Below, in pieces: positions 45,442-54,401 of a stretch of 64,000 bases of DNA. The first letter of the stretch is position 1. Each line of letters starts with the position of its first letter. Under the pieces are notes generated by a model. The model saw only the letters and a list, made by a program, of their open reading frames with translations, was not told where the DNA came from and made no database searches. Position numbers and translations under genes: made by a program. Source of the DNA: Candidatus Phosphoribacter baldrii (GTDB lineage Bacteria > Actinomycetota > Actinomycetes > Actinomycetales > Dermatophilaceae); assembly GCA_016704565.1 (NCBI GenBank), contig JADIZV010000001.1, positions 868,001-932,000 of the forward strand, given 5' to 3'.

Positions 45442-45581
45442 GGCACTTCCTCGGGGGAGAGTCGGAAGTCGAGCCTGGTCGACGCGGGCGCGTCGTGGCC
45501 TTTAGTTGAGCACACCCGCGGCGTCCGCGGGACGGAATGCCGGAATTCGGCTCTGCTGGTTTGTTGCTCGGGCCGCCCCGG

Positions 45582-46364
45582 TCAATTGGGGCTGGGGGTC
45601 CGATGCTGGGTCGTGTCGGGGAGCGACGGGAGGTGGTCGAGCAGGGTGAGCTCGCGTCGGACCAGCCCGGCGACCAACCGCAGGCGCGCGGTCACGGTGT
45701 TCGCCGCGAGCACCTGCTGACGCTCGTCAGCGGCCAGGACGATCGCGTCGGCGGCGGCATACGAGAGGGGCAACGGCTCGTCCGGCACGGTGAGGGGCCG
45801 GACGCGCAGGCGGCTTCGGTATGCCGTCACATCTCGCCGCACGCGTTCGGCCCACCGCAGCGGATCCTCCCCTTCCGGTTCGTCGAGCCACTCGACCTCG
45901 CCGGTGTGGAACGGTGTCCCTGCGTCGGCGTCGAGCCGGTGGAGCCGGAAACGGCGGGTCCCGACGGTCTCGATGGCGATGCCGCGGCTGGCCGGGAAGG
46001 CCCGCTCGACGTGGGTGATGCGCGCCGCGCAGCCGATGTCGTGCAGGTCGAGGGCCGCGTTGGGGCCGACTTCGTTTCCGCGGCGCAGCGCGATCACGCC
46101 GAAGACGCGGTCGGCGGCCGGCTGGTCGAGCAGCCGTCGCAACAGCTCCAGATAGCGGGGCTCGAACAACGTCAGCGGCAAGTCACCGCCCGGCAACAGG
46201 ACCGTGCCCAGCGGGAACAGCGGGAGCGCCACCACCCCTGGATCGTATGCCGCCCCCACCGCAGCCGCCCCGTCCCCCACCGAACCAGCCCCGTCCCCCA
46301 CCGAACCAGCCCCGTCCCCCACCGAACCAGCCCCGTCCCCCACCGAACCAGCCCCGTCCCCCAC
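45582..46364 (-). CDS. LON substrate-binding-domain protein
   Basis: This protein of about 220-260 residues matches the N-terminal domain of Lon protease without the ATPase: VALPLFPLGTVLLPGGDLPLTLFEPRYL at the start and an Arg-rich helical end. Stand-alone LON domains are common in actinobacteria; function is unclear, possibly protein recognition. The beginning is uncertain: five 21-bp repeats upstream are in frame and each contains a GTG, and GTG at the VALPLFP position also fits the family. Confidence 0.8.
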   Translation of the reverse strand: MGDGAGSVGDGAGSVGDGAGSVGDGAGSVGDGAAAVGAAYDPGVVALPLFPLGTVLLPGGDLPLTLFEPRYLELLRRLLDQPAADRVFGVIALRRGNEVGPNAALDLHDIGCAARITHVERAFPASRGIAIETVGTRRFRLHRLDADAGTPFHTGEVEWLDEPEGEDPLRWAERVRRDVTAYRSRLRVRPLTVPDEPLPLSYAAADAIVLAADERQQVLAANTVTARLRLVAGLVRRELTLLDHLPSLPDTTQHRTPSPN

Positions 46365-46372
46365 CGAACCTG
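46268..46372. repeat. Five-copy 21-bp tandem repeat at the start of the LON gene
   Basis: The unit CCCCGTCCCCCACCGAACCA plus one base repeats at 46268, 46289, 46310, 46331 and 46352, the last with one change. On the minus strand it encodes GSVGDGA heptads if translated. It straddles the region between pxpC and the LON gene, so copy number could alter translation start or spacing. Confidence 0.9.
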
Positions 46373-46399
46373 ACCCCGGCCACCCGAAAGGTCATCGAC

Positions 46400-47368
46400 C
46401 TACGGTTGACTCGACGAAATTCCATCGAGCTGGCCGAAGGTCATCGACCTTTGGGCAGTCACGACCCAGCGGAACCGGACCTGCTGGCCCGGTCGGCACT
46501 GGGCCGCCCGGTCAATGTCCCGGTCTCGGACGACGGCGACGACCGGATAGCCCCCGGTGACCGGATGGTCGGCGAGAAAGACGATCGGGAACCCATCGGT
46601 CGGCACCTGGACCCCGCCGAGCACGACGCCCTCACTCGGCAACTCGACCTGGACCCGAGAGCCCGCGCGCGCGAGGCCTGGCCCTACGGGGCCTGGCCCG
46701 GGGTGACCCGGCCCGGTTCGACCCTGCCCATGCAGGCGCATCCCGACCCGATCGCTGCGCTCCGACACGGTCCATGTCGCGGCGGTCAGGGCGGACGGCT
46801 CGGCGAGCCAGTCGAGCCGCGGTCCCGGCAACAGCCCGAGCTCGATGACCCCACCGCCAGGGGCCGCAACCGGAGCCACGTCGAGGGTCGGCCCATCGGG
46901 CCCCGGCTCACCGATCGGCAGGACCTGCCCGGCCATCACGACGCCCGGGCCGATCCCTGAGAGCGTGTCGGTCGACTTCGACCCCAGCACCGGCTCCACG
47001 TCGATCCCCCCGCGAACGGCGAGGTAGCTGCGCAGGCCGGTGGGCGGCATACCGAGCGCCAGGACCGACCCGTCGGGAAGGTGCACGGGCGCAGCGTGCC
47101 CGACCGGACGCCCGTCGATGGCGGCAGGCGCGGCAGCTCCCGTGACGACGACGGTGAACGACCCGTGGGCGCGCAGCACCAGTCCGCCGAGGGTGACTTC
47201 CAGGGCGGCGCGCCCCTCCGGCTCCCCGAGCAGGCGCCCAGCCAGCCGGTATGCCGCCCGGTCGGCTGCCCCCGAACGCCCCACTCCGACAGCGGCATAC
47301 CCCGGGCGACCGAGGTCCTGGACGACGGTGAGGGGACCAGTCGCCAGGACCTCCAGGCCGCGGATCAC
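46400..47368 (-). CDS. pxpC: 5-oxoprolinase subunit C (biotin-dependent carboxylase-like)
   Basis: This 322-residue protein begins VIRGLEVLATGPLTVVQDLGRPGY, typical of PxpC/KipA. TGAAAPAAIDGRPV and YLAVRGGIDVEPVLGSKSTDTLSGIGP are also family hallmarks. With PxpA and PxpB it converts 5-oxoproline to glutamate using ATP. GTG 47368 overlaps the pxpB stop as GTGA. The region around residues 225-245 contains an unusual GPGHPGPGPVGPG insertion. Ends 35 bases before the LON open frame. Confidence 0.88.
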   Translation of the reverse strand: MIRGLEVLATGPLTVVQDLGRPGYAAVGVGRSGAADRAAYRLAGRLLGEPEGRAALEVTLGGLVLRAHGSFTVVVTGAAAPAAIDGRPVGHAAPVHLPDGSVLALGMPPTGLRSYLAVRGGIDVEPVLGSKSTDTLSGIGPGVVMAGQVLPIGEPGPDGPTLDVAPVAAPGGGVIELGLLPGPRLDWLAEPSALTAATWTVSERSDRVGMRLHGQGRTGPGHPGPGPVGPGLARAGSRVQVELPSEGVVLGGVQVPTDGFPIVFLADHPVTGGYPVVAVVRDRDIDRAAQCRPGQQVRFRWVVTAQRSMTFGQLDGISSSQP

Positions 47369-48111
47369 GACGGTCCTCCGGCATCGACGAACCGCACTCG
47401 CAGCCCTGGGCGCAGCAGCGCAGGAGGGTCGCGGTGCAGGTCCCACAGGACCGCGCCGGTGTGCCCGATGATCTGCCAGCCGCCGGGGGACTCGGTCGGG
47501 TAGATCCCGCTGTAGGGCCCGGCGAGTGCCACCGACCCCGCCGCGACCCGAGGGCGTGGCTCGGCCCGGCGCGGCACGACGAGCCGCGGATCGCCGCCGA
47601 CGAGGTAGCCGAAGCCGGGCGCGAACCCGGTGAAGCCGACGACCCAGTCAGTCCCGGTGTGAGCTGCGACGACCTCGTCCCGGGTCAGCCCCGTGTGGGC
47701 GGCGACCACGTCGAGGTCGGGTCCGGCATACCCGACCGGGATCTCGACCAGCGCCTGCTCGCCAGGCCACGCCGCTCGCGAATCGCCGGAAACCATTGGC
47801 GCCCAAACTAATTCAGTGACGGCTCGACGCAGGTCCGACAACACCGCAGCGCCGGGCGCCGTGACCAGAACGGTCCGTTGCCCGGCGACGATGTCTTCGA
47901 CGAGTGGACGCGCCGATGCCGGATGCGAGCGCAACACCTCGATCCGGCGGGCCAGATCAATGGCCGCCGCGGTGTCCGTCACCTCGATGAGGACGGCCGA
48001 TTCGCCACAGGGCAGGAGGCGTGGCCCGGCCCGTTCACCGTGAGTCGGCCCACCGACCGCGGGTTCGGGGGTCGCAGCGGCGGCGCTGTCGGCGTCAGGT
48101 CCGGAAGGCAC
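47365..48111 (-). CDS. pxpB: 5-oxoprolinase subunit B
   Basis: This 248-residue protein matches the PxpB/KipI family: LLPCGESAVLIEV near the N-terminus, VEIPVGYAGPDLDVVAAHTGL near residue 135 and GFAPGFGYLVGGDPRL...VPRRAEPRPRVAAGSVALAG followed by GIYPTESPGGWQIIGHT. The start is not certain; GTG 48111 overlaps the pxpA end by 17 bases and is the best in-frame candidate. Works with PxpA and PxpC in ATP-dependent 5-oxoproline hydrolysis. Confidence 0.87.
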   Translation of the reverse strand: MPSGPDADSAAAATPEPAVGGPTHGERAGPRLLPCGESAVLIEVTDTAAAIDLARRIEVLRSHPASARPLVEDIVAGQRTVLVTAPGAAVLSDLRRAVTELVWAPMVSGDSRAAWPGEQALVEIPVGYAGPDLDVVAAHTGLTRDEVVAAHTGTDWVVGFTGFAPGFGYLVGGDPRLVVPRRAEPRPRVAAGSVALAGPYSGIYPTESPGGWQIIGHTGAVLWDLHRDPPALLRPGLRVRFVDAGGPS

Positions 48112-48853
48112 GAACGGCCACCCCGGCCTGCTCCAGTCCGGCGCGGACGGCCCGGGCGATGGCCACCGCACCGGGGGTGTCCCCGTGGACGCACACTGAG
48201 TCGGCGCGAACGTCGACCACCCCGCCGTCCACCGTCGTCACTCGGCCCTCGCCCACCAGCCCGACGACGCGCGCCGCGATCTCGGCCGGGTCATGCAGGA
48301 GGTCGCCCGGCTCGCCGCGTGGCACGAGCGTCCCGTCACCCCGATAACCCCGGTCCGCGAACGCCTCGGTCGCCGTCGGCAGCCCCGCCTCCGCCGCCAG
48401 GACAAGGACGCGCGCCCGCGGCATACCGAGGATCGCCAAGGAGGTGTCGTATGCCGCGACCGCTGCGACCACTGCCCGCGCATGCGGTTCATGGTGGGTG
48501 GCCGCGTGGTAGAGGGCGCCGTGCGGTTTGACATAGGCGACCCGGCCGCCGGCGGCACGGCATACCCCATCGAGGGCGGCGACCTGGACGAGGACCTCTG
48601 CGCGGACCTCTTCCTCGCTCGCGTCGATGAAGCGGCGCCCGAAACCGGCGAGGTCGCGGTAGGAGATGTGCGCGCCGACGACGACCCCGCGCGCCAGGGC
48701 CGCGGCGACGGTCCGGGTCATCGTCAGGGGGTCTCCGGCGTGGAAGCCGCAGGCGATGTTGGCGCTCGTGACGATGTCGAGCAGGGCCAGGTCATCGCCC
48801 ATCCGCCAGGCCCCGAAGGACTCACCGAGGTCGGCGTTCAGGTCGATGTGCAC
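48095..48853 (-). CDS. pxpA: 5-oxoprolinase subunit A (LamB/YcsF family)
   Basis: This 252-residue protein starts VHIDLNADLGESFGAW at GTG 48853, exactly the family N-terminus. SANIACGFHAGDP near residue 34 and VKPHGALYHA near 102 are the conserved LamB/YcsF motifs. It heads the pxpABC operon, opposite the subtilase gene; the 234-base gap between them shows no gene. Confidence 0.92.
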   Translation of the reverse strand: MHIDLNADLGESFGAWRMGDDLALLDIVTSANIACGFHAGDPLTMTRTVAAALARGVVVGAHISYRDLAGFGRRFIDASEEEVRAEVLVQVAALDGVCRAAGGRVAYVKPHGALYHAATHHEPHARAVVAAVAAYDTSLAILGMPRARVLVLAAEAGLPTATEAFADRGYRGDGTLVPRGEPGDLLHDPAEIAARVVGLVGEGRVTTVDGGVVDVRADSVCVHGDTPGAVAIARAVRAGLEQAGVAVRAFRT

Positions 48854-49087
48854 GACACGATTGTCCGCCCTCGGCCGGTGGGATGGCCTCCGGCCGGGGA
48901 GCGCAGGACCGCAGCTGAGGTGCACGAGCCTCGCGACCGAAGAATTGTGATCTTGGCGAGCCCCCGACGGGAGCATCTTCGGGCTAACATTCGCCAGGCG
49001 GTGGGGGCGTGCCTCGGGGGGCGCACAGTGCCGCTGCGGGCAGTAGGACCTCCTGTGCTCGGATCTCAAGGACGAGAGGACTCCCTC

Positions 49088-51325
49088 GTGAGTGCAGCAC
49101 TACCTGCGCGTCGTTGGACGCGCCGGGCCGCTGGCGGTGCCGTGGCCCTGGTCGTGATCGGCAGCGCAGCGATGACGGCTCAGGCCGCGACCGGCGCAGT
49201 GGCGATCGACCCCAACACCGATGGTTCAGTGGCGACCTCTGGTGTCGACGCGGCAAGCGCCATCATTCAGCTCGCGGGCGACCCACTGTCGACCTCGACG
49301 AACGTCGACCACGGCAACGGCCGGGTCAAGCTCGACGGTCAGAAGACCAAGAGCGTCAAGGCGGCCCTCGCGGCCCAGCGCAACGACCTCAAGAACTGGC
49401 TGCGGGCCAACGCTCCCAAGGTCAAGGTCACTGGCGAATACGACTTTGCGCTCAACGCCATCGCGGTTCGGCTCAACGGGACCTCGTTGGACGTGCTGCG
49501 CCGGGCCCCGGGCGTGGCCTCGGTGTCGCTGCAGGGTGTCTACCACCCCACCGCGGCCGACCCGGATCTCGCTCGGATCGACGGCCTGGCTGGCTGGGGC
49601 GCCGCTGGCGCCACGTCGGTCGAGACTGACCCAAGGACGTGGGCCGGTTATGGCGTCAAGGTCGGCATCATCGACTCTGGAGTTGACGTGACCCATCCGT
49701 GTTTCGCGGACGCTGGCTTCCCGGCGACGACCCAACTGGGTGACAAGCGCTTCACCAACAACAAGGTGATCGTCGCGAAGGTCTTCAACAACAAGGCTGG
49801 GTCCAAGGGCTACACCGCCGAGGCGATCGGCGAGCACGGCACCCACGTCGGCGGCACGGTGGCGTGCGATCTGACGACGGCTGCCAAGATCGGTAACGTC
49901 GCGATTCCTTACGACCCCAGTGGAGTTGCTCCGGGTGCTCAGCTCGGCAGCTACAACGTCTTCCCCGGTGACGACGGCGACGCTCGCAGCGAGGACATTC
50001 TCAACGCGATGGAGGCCGCGGTCGTCGACGGGATGGACGTGCTCAACATGTCCCTCGGTGGCGGGTCACACGGCATACAGGACCTGCTGACTGTTGCGGT
50101 CGACAACATCGACCGTGCTGGCGTCGTCGTCGCGATCTCGGCGGGTAACGAGGGCCCCGGCACCTTCACCATCGGCTCGCCCGGCATGGCCGAGCGCGCG
50201 CTCACCGCGGGCGCCTCCACGGTTGGTCACTTCGTCGGCCTCCCCGTCACGGGTGCGGGCACGACGGTGTATGCCGCGACCGGTGAGTTCCTCGTCCCCA
50301 CGTCGCCGATCACGGCCACCTTGGCCGCGGTGAAGAACGCCGACGGCACCTTGGGGAACGGCTGCACCGCCTTGCCGTCGACCGTCAGCGGGACGATCGC
50401 CCTGGTCTCCCGTGGCACGTGCACCTTCGGGACCAAGGTGGCCAACGCCAAGACCGCTGGTGCGGTGGCGGCCATCATCGTCAACAACGTCGCGGGCGAC
50501 CCGATCGCCATGGCGCTGGACACGGCCCTCCCGGCGGCGGCTCAGCAGCTGCCGGCCGTGATGACCGGATTGACCACCAAGACCACCCTGCTCGGGCTGG
50601 ACGGACAGCTCGTGACCATCGGGTCCGACGCGGCATACCAGACGACCGACAACAACGACATCATGGCGGGCTTCTCCAGCCAGGGTCCGGTCGACGTGAG
50701 CTTCCGGGTCAAGCCCGATGTCGTGGCTCCCGGCGTCAACGTCCTGTCCTCGATCCCGATGTCGTTCTGCACCAACAAGATCGAGGGCTGCTGGGCCTTC
50801 TTCCAGGGGACCTCGATGGCTAGCCCGCACCTTGCGGGGATGGCGGCCGTGGTCCGTGCCGCGCACCCCGCGTGGGAGGCCTGGCAGGTGCGCTCGGCCA
50901 TCGCCAACACGGCCAAGCAGGATCTGCTGACCAAATACACCGACGGCACCACTGTCGATGTCAACGTCCAGAAGGTCGGCAACGGCTTGGCGGACCTCGA
51001 CGCCGCGGTGAACGCCACGGTGGTGCTCACCCGGCCCAGCGTCTCGTTCGGCGCGGTGCCCAACACCGCCGGCCAGACGCTCACCGAGACGGTGACGCTG
51101 ACCAACCTGTCTGGCTCGTCGATGACGGTGCCGCTGGCAGTGGTCGACGGTCCGGGCGCGGGCACGTTCACCGTGTCGGCATCCTCGGTGACGTTGGCTG
51201 CCGGTGGTAGCGCGACGGTGACGATCACCTTCTCGTCGGCCAAGGGCGCGGCGCTGGGCAACTCCCAGGCCACGCTCAAGGTCGGCAACGCCGCTCACGC
51301 GGCGCTGTTCGCCTACCTCAAGTAG
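49088..51325 (+). CDS. Secreted S8 family serine peptidase (subtilase)
   Basis: This 745-residue protein has a signal peptide (RRWTRRAAGGAVALVVIGSAAMTAQA), an inhibitor-like propeptide, and a catalytic triad: Asp near 197 (IIDSGVD), His near 250 (GEHGTHVGG) and Ser near 576 (GTSMASPHLAG). A PA domain is inserted between His and Ser (about 385-500). A C-terminal beta domain follows. GTG 49088 has GAGAGG about eight bases upstream and gives a proper signal peptide; the long upstream open frame is an artefact over pxpA. Expected to act outside the cell as a general protease. Confidence 0.9.
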   Translation: MSAALPARRWTRRAAGGAVALVVIGSAAMTAQAATGAVAIDPNTDGSVATSGVDAASAIIQLAGDPLSTSTNVDHGNGRVKLDGQKTKSVKAALAAQRNDLKNWLRANAPKVKVTGEYDFALNAIAVRLNGTSLDVLRRAPGVASVSLQGVYHPTAADPDLARIDGLAGWGAAGATSVETDPRTWAGYGVKVGIIDSGVDVTHPCFADAGFPATTQLGDKRFTNNKVIVAKVFNNKAGSKGYTAEAIGEHGTHVGGTVACDLTTAAKIGNVAIPYDPSGVAPGAQLGSYNVFPGDDGDARSEDILNAMEAAVVDGMDVLNMSLGGGSHGIQDLLTVAVDNIDRAGVVVAISAGNEGPGTFTIGSPGMAERALTAGASTVGHFVGLPVTGAGTTVYAATGEFLVPTSPITATLAAVKNADGTLGNGCTALPSTVSGTIALVSRGTCTFGTKVANAKTAGAVAAIIVNNVAGDPIAMALDTALPAAAQQLPAVMTGLTTKTTLLGLDGQLVTIGSDAAYQTTDNNDIMAGFSSQGPVDVSFRVKPDVVAPGVNVLSSIPMSFCTNKIEGCWAFFQGTSMASPHLAGMAAVVRAAHPAWEAWQVRSAIANTAKQDLLTKYTDGTTVDVNVQKVGNGLADLDAAVNATVVLTRPSVSFGAVPNTAGQTLTETVTLTNLSGSSMTVPLAVVDGPGAGTFTVSASSVTLAAGGSATVTITFSSAKGAALGNSQATLKVGNAAHAALFAYLK

Positions 51326-51339
51326 GTCTGGTCTAGGTC

Positions 51340-51385
51340 ACGACGGTGCCCCCGCCCGGACTCGTCCGGGCGGGGGCACCGTCGT
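51340..51385. terminator. 21-bp perfect hairpin after the subtilase gene
   Basis: The arm ACGACGGTGCCCCCGCCCGG plus one base (51340-51360) pairs perfectly with 51365-51385 around CTCG, followed by a T/G-rich run. It is 14 bases after the subtilase stop and reads as a strong intrinsic terminator. Confidence 0.85.
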
Positions 51386-51392
51386 TGGTTCA

Positions 51393-51432
51393 GGTGAGAG
51401 CAATCGACGTCAGGACGTCGATTGCTCTCACC
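51393..51432. terminator. 19-bp perfect hairpin before the hutI stop
   Basis: GGTGAGAGCAATCGACGTC (51393-51411) pairs perfectly with 51414-51432. It sits 8 bases after the first hairpin and 11 bases from the hutI end, so it likely ends the minus-strand hut transcript. Confidence 0.8.
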
Positions 51433-51443
51433 CGACGGGCAGG

Positions 51444-52637
51444 TCAGCCGAGCAGAGCCGATGCGAGCGGCACGCCGGGGCGATAGGCCAGGTGGACGTG
51501 GCTCGGGGCGTCGAGCACAGCAAGGTCGGCCGGCTCTCCGACGGCGATCCGCCCGCGTAACCCAAGGGTTGCCGCGGAGCCGGCGGTCGCGGCATACAGG
51601 GCCTCGGCGGGGGTCATCCGCAGCTCCCGCACGGCGAGCGCGATGACGAACGGCATCGATGACGTGTAGCAGGTCCCCGGGTTGCAGTCAGTGGCCAAGG
51701 CGACCTGCACTCCGGCGTCGAGCAGCCGTCGCGCGTCGGGGTAGGGGTGCCGCGTCGAGAACTCCACACCGGGCAGCAGCGTTGCAACAGTGCCGGATTC
51801 GGCCAGCGCCGCCACGTCGTCACTATCGAGATAGGTGCAGTGGTCGACGCTCACCGCGCCGAGCTCGCAGGCCAGCCGCACGCCCGGACCCGGCCCGAGC
51901 TGGTTGCCGTGCACCCGCAGCCCCAGCCCCGCGGACCGCCCGGCGAGCAGGATGGCCCGGGCCTCCTCCTCGGTGAACGCGTGCGCCGACCGGGGCTCGC
52001 AGAACACGTCAACGTATGCCGCGGCCCCCTGCTCGACGACAGCCGCCAGCATCGGGCCGGTGACGAGGTCGACGTATGCCGCGCGGTCGGCGGCATACTC
52101 GGTCGGCACGACGTGCGCCCCGAGGAAGGTGACGTGCGGGGTCACCTCGGCTGCCAGCCGCAGCAGGCGCAGCTCGTCGTCCATCGACAGGCCGTAGCCG
52201 CTCTTGATCTCGACCGTCGTCGTGCCCTGGCGACGCAGCTCGGCCATCCGGGCGGTCAGGAGCGCCCGCAACTCCTCGTCGGAGGCGCCGCGGGTCGCCG
52301 CCACCGTGGTCGCGATCCCACCCCCGTCGTATGCCGTGCCCGCCATCCGCGCCGCGAACTCGCCCGCGCGATCTCCGGCGAAGACCAGGTGGGTGTGCGA
52401 GTCGACGAACCCGGGGATGACCGCGCGCCCGGCCACGCTCCGCTGTGAATCCGCCTGCGGCGCAAGGCTAGCCGGGCCGATCCAGGCGACCCGCCCAGCC
52501 TCGACGACGAGGGCGGCGTTCCGGACGAGGCCCAGCCGCGCGACGTCGGCGGACTGGCCAGCCGACTGCCCAGCCGACGCCCACTGTGGGTCGTTGGTGA
52601 CCAGCTCACCGATGTCGGTGATGAGGAGGCTCGTCAT
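51444..52637 (-). CDS. hutI: Imidazolonepropionase
   Basis: This 397-residue amidohydrolase has the metal-binding pair in FVDSHTHLVFAGDR near residue 76, KSGYGLSMDDELRLLR near 148, HGNQLGPG near 245 and ATDCNPGTCYTSSM near 322, all HutI signatures. It hydrolyses imidazolone-5-propionate to N-formimino-L-glutamate in histidine breakdown. ATG 52637 is four bases after the upstream gene stop; the longer open frame reads back into that gene out of frame. Last gene of the hutU-ftcD-hutI operon. Confidence 0.92.
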   Translation of the reverse strand: MTSLLITDIGELVTNDPQWASAGQSAGQSADVARLGLVRNAALVVEAGRVAWIGPASLAPQADSQRSVAGRAVIPGFVDSHTHLVFAGDRAGEFAARMAGTAYDGGGIATTVAATRGASDEELRALLTARMAELRRQGTTTVEIKSGYGLSMDDELRLLRLAAEVTPHVTFLGAHVVPTEYAADRAAYVDLVTGPMLAAVVEQGAAAYVDVFCEPRSAHAFTEEEARAILLAGRSAGLGLRVHGNQLGPGPGVRLACELGAVSVDHCTYLDSDDVAALAESGTVATLLPGVEFSTRHPYPDARRLLDAGVQVALATDCNPGTCYTSSMPFVIALAVRELRMTPAEALYAATAGSAATLGLRGRIAVGEPADLAVLDAPSHVHLAYRPGVPLASALLG

Positions 52638-52641
52638 CGGG

Positions 52642-54393
52642 TCACCCGGCGGCCCCCGCGGACTCTGGGCTAGAGCCATCGGCACTCGGCCCGGCCGCTG
52701 CACGAAGCGCAGTAACGGTGAGCGCACCGGCCTGGCGGACCAGGTCCTGGGTCTGCTCCCAGGCAGCGTCGGCCCGGGCGAGCAACTGCTCGCGCGCCGT
52801 CGCGTCGGACAACCCGGGGAGGTTGATGCAGACGTTCTGATAGGCCCCCGAGGCGGCGGCCAGGGCCAGGGCCGCTCCCGTGCCGGCATCCGAGAGAGAG
52901 GACGGCATACCGGAGCGGGCTGCCTCGATGCACAGCTGAGCGATCCGCGGCGCGGCCTCCAGGGTGACCATCGGGATCTCGATCGTGCCGATGGTCGCGA
53001 CGGTGAGCGCCTCGCGACGAGCGGCCGCCTGCTCGGGTGAGCCGGACGGCATACGGAGAGCGTCGAGGTAGGCGTCGAAGGCGGCGGTGTCGGCGTCCAC
53101 GGCGGCAAGCAGCCGGTCCTTGAGCTGCTGACCCTCACTGGCCAAGCGGTCGAGGGCCTCGCGGCGGTCCTCGAAACCGCGCTTGGGGTGGGCGAGATTG
53201 GCAACCATCGCGGCGAGCCCAGCCGCCAGCGCCCCGGCAAGGGCGGCCACCGAGCCGCCACCCGGCGCCGGTGAATCGCTGGACAACTCGTCGGCGAACG
53301 CGGTCAGGGTGCTCGCAGCGAGCGGTCCCGGCTCGGCCAGACGGTATTCGATGACCCGCTGCGCCGGGTCGAACGCTTTGACCTCCGACAGGCCCAGGGT
53401 GCGGCACGCGACATGCACGAGGTAAGCCTCGGGGACGCCCGTCGAGCGGCCCATCCGGGTGAGGTAGTGCCGACCGGCCGCCAGCAGCACATCGCGCGGC
53501 ACCATCCCGACCAACTCGGACCCGGTGACCCGCAGCCCGTGGACGGTGGCCCGCTCGACGCAGGTGTCGAAGACAACGTGCAGCGGCGTGGCCTGCAGGT
53601 CGGTGACGTTGATCGAGACCTGCGCGCAGCCGAATTCGGGGATGGTCCACCCGACGGCCTTGATGCCTTGGAGCAGGCCCGGGTCCCAGATCTCGGCACC
53701 GCTCTCGTCATGCACGGGCTTGCCCGCGGTGTCGAGGCGCTTGCGGCCCTTCTCACGGATGTCGGCGGCGATCCGGGCGGCCAGACGCTTGTCGGTCGTG
53801 TTGATGTTGACGTTGTAGGCCACGAGGAACGGCCTGGCGCCGATCGCGGTGGCTCCGGCTCGTGGCTGGAAGGCGGTCGGCCCGAAGTCGGGCTGCCATG
53901 CCGGGTCGGCGAGCTTGGTTGGCAGGCCTTCGTATTCGCCCGAGCGGACGTCTGCAAGGTTGCGCCGCTGCGGGCTGGCGGCCGCGTGCTCGTAGAGGTA
54001 GACCGGCAGGTTGAGCTCCCGACCGGCCCGCTCCCCGAGCCGACGCGCCAGGTCGGCGCACTCCTGCATCGTCACGCCGGCCACGGGCACGAACGGGACC
54101 ACGTCGACGGCCCCCATCCGCGGGTGCGCGCCGGAGTGTCCGCTCATGTCGATCCGCTCGAGCGCAGCGACAAGGAGCGCGAAGGCACCCTCGAGCACTG
54201 CCTCCGGCTCACCGACGAAGGTGATGACCGTGCGGTTGGTCTCGGCGCCTGGGTCGATGTCCAGGACGCTCACGCCGGGCACGGACGCGGCCGCCGCGGC
54301 GACCGCCTCATAGACCTCGGGCCGACGCCCTTCGGAGATGTTGGGGACACATTCGACGAGCCGCACGGCCGCCACCTCTCGTTGTTCGGTCAT
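52642..54393 (-). CDS. ftcD: Bifunctional glutamate formimidoyltransferase / formimidoyl-THF cyclodeaminase
   Basis: This 583-residue fusion has two domains. Residues 1-330 are the formiminotransferase (ECVPNISEGRRPEVYEAV, and GHSGAHPRMGAVDVVPFVP near 88 with the probable catalytic His). Residues about 365-560 are the cyclodeaminase (SDSPAPGGGSVAALAGALAAGLAAMV). It transfers the formimino group of formiminoglutamate to tetrahydrofolate and releases ammonia, giving glutamate and methenyl-THF. ATG 54393 begins at the family N-terminus. Bacteria more often use HutF/HutG or HutE routes, so the animal-type fusion is noteworthy. Confidence 0.9.
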   Translation of the reverse strand: MTEQREVAAVRLVECVPNISEGRRPEVYEAVAAAAASVPGVSVLDIDPGAETNRTVITFVGEPEAVLEGAFALLVAALERIDMSGHSGAHPRMGAVDVVPFVPVAGVTMQECADLARRLGERAGRELNLPVYLYEHAAASPQRRNLADVRSGEYEGLPTKLADPAWQPDFGPTAFQPRAGATAIGARPFLVAYNVNINTTDKRLAARIAADIREKGRKRLDTAGKPVHDESGAEIWDPGLLQGIKAVGWTIPEFGCAQVSINVTDLQATPLHVVFDTCVERATVHGLRVTGSELVGMVPRDVLLAAGRHYLTRMGRSTGVPEAYLVHVACRTLGLSEVKAFDPAQRVIEYRLAEPGPLAASTLTAFADELSSDSPAPGGGSVAALAGALAAGLAAMVANLAHPKRGFEDRREALDRLASEGQQLKDRLLAAVDADTAAFDAYLDALRMPSGSPEQAAARREALTVATIGTIEIPMVTLEAAPRIAQLCIEAARSGMPSSLSDAGTGAALALAAASGAYQNVCINLPGLSDATAREQLLARADAAWEQTQDLVRQAGALTVTALRAAAGPSADGSSPESAGAAG

Positions 54394-54401
54394 CGATGAT
54401 C

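Noticed and set aside
43558..45720. 720-codon plus-strand open frame over the N-terminal giant fragment
   Set aside because: Same reasons: no recognisable domain, compositional shadow of a minus-strand gene with an OmpA-like domain.
46268..46372. CRISPR array
   Set aside because: The repeats are directly adjacent 21-bp units without spacers and lie in frame with the LON gene; this is a minisatellite.
48293..49087. Apparent 265-residue N-terminal extension of the subtilase
   Set aside because: It runs antisense through pxpA. The GTG at 49088 gives a ribosome site and a proper signal peptide.
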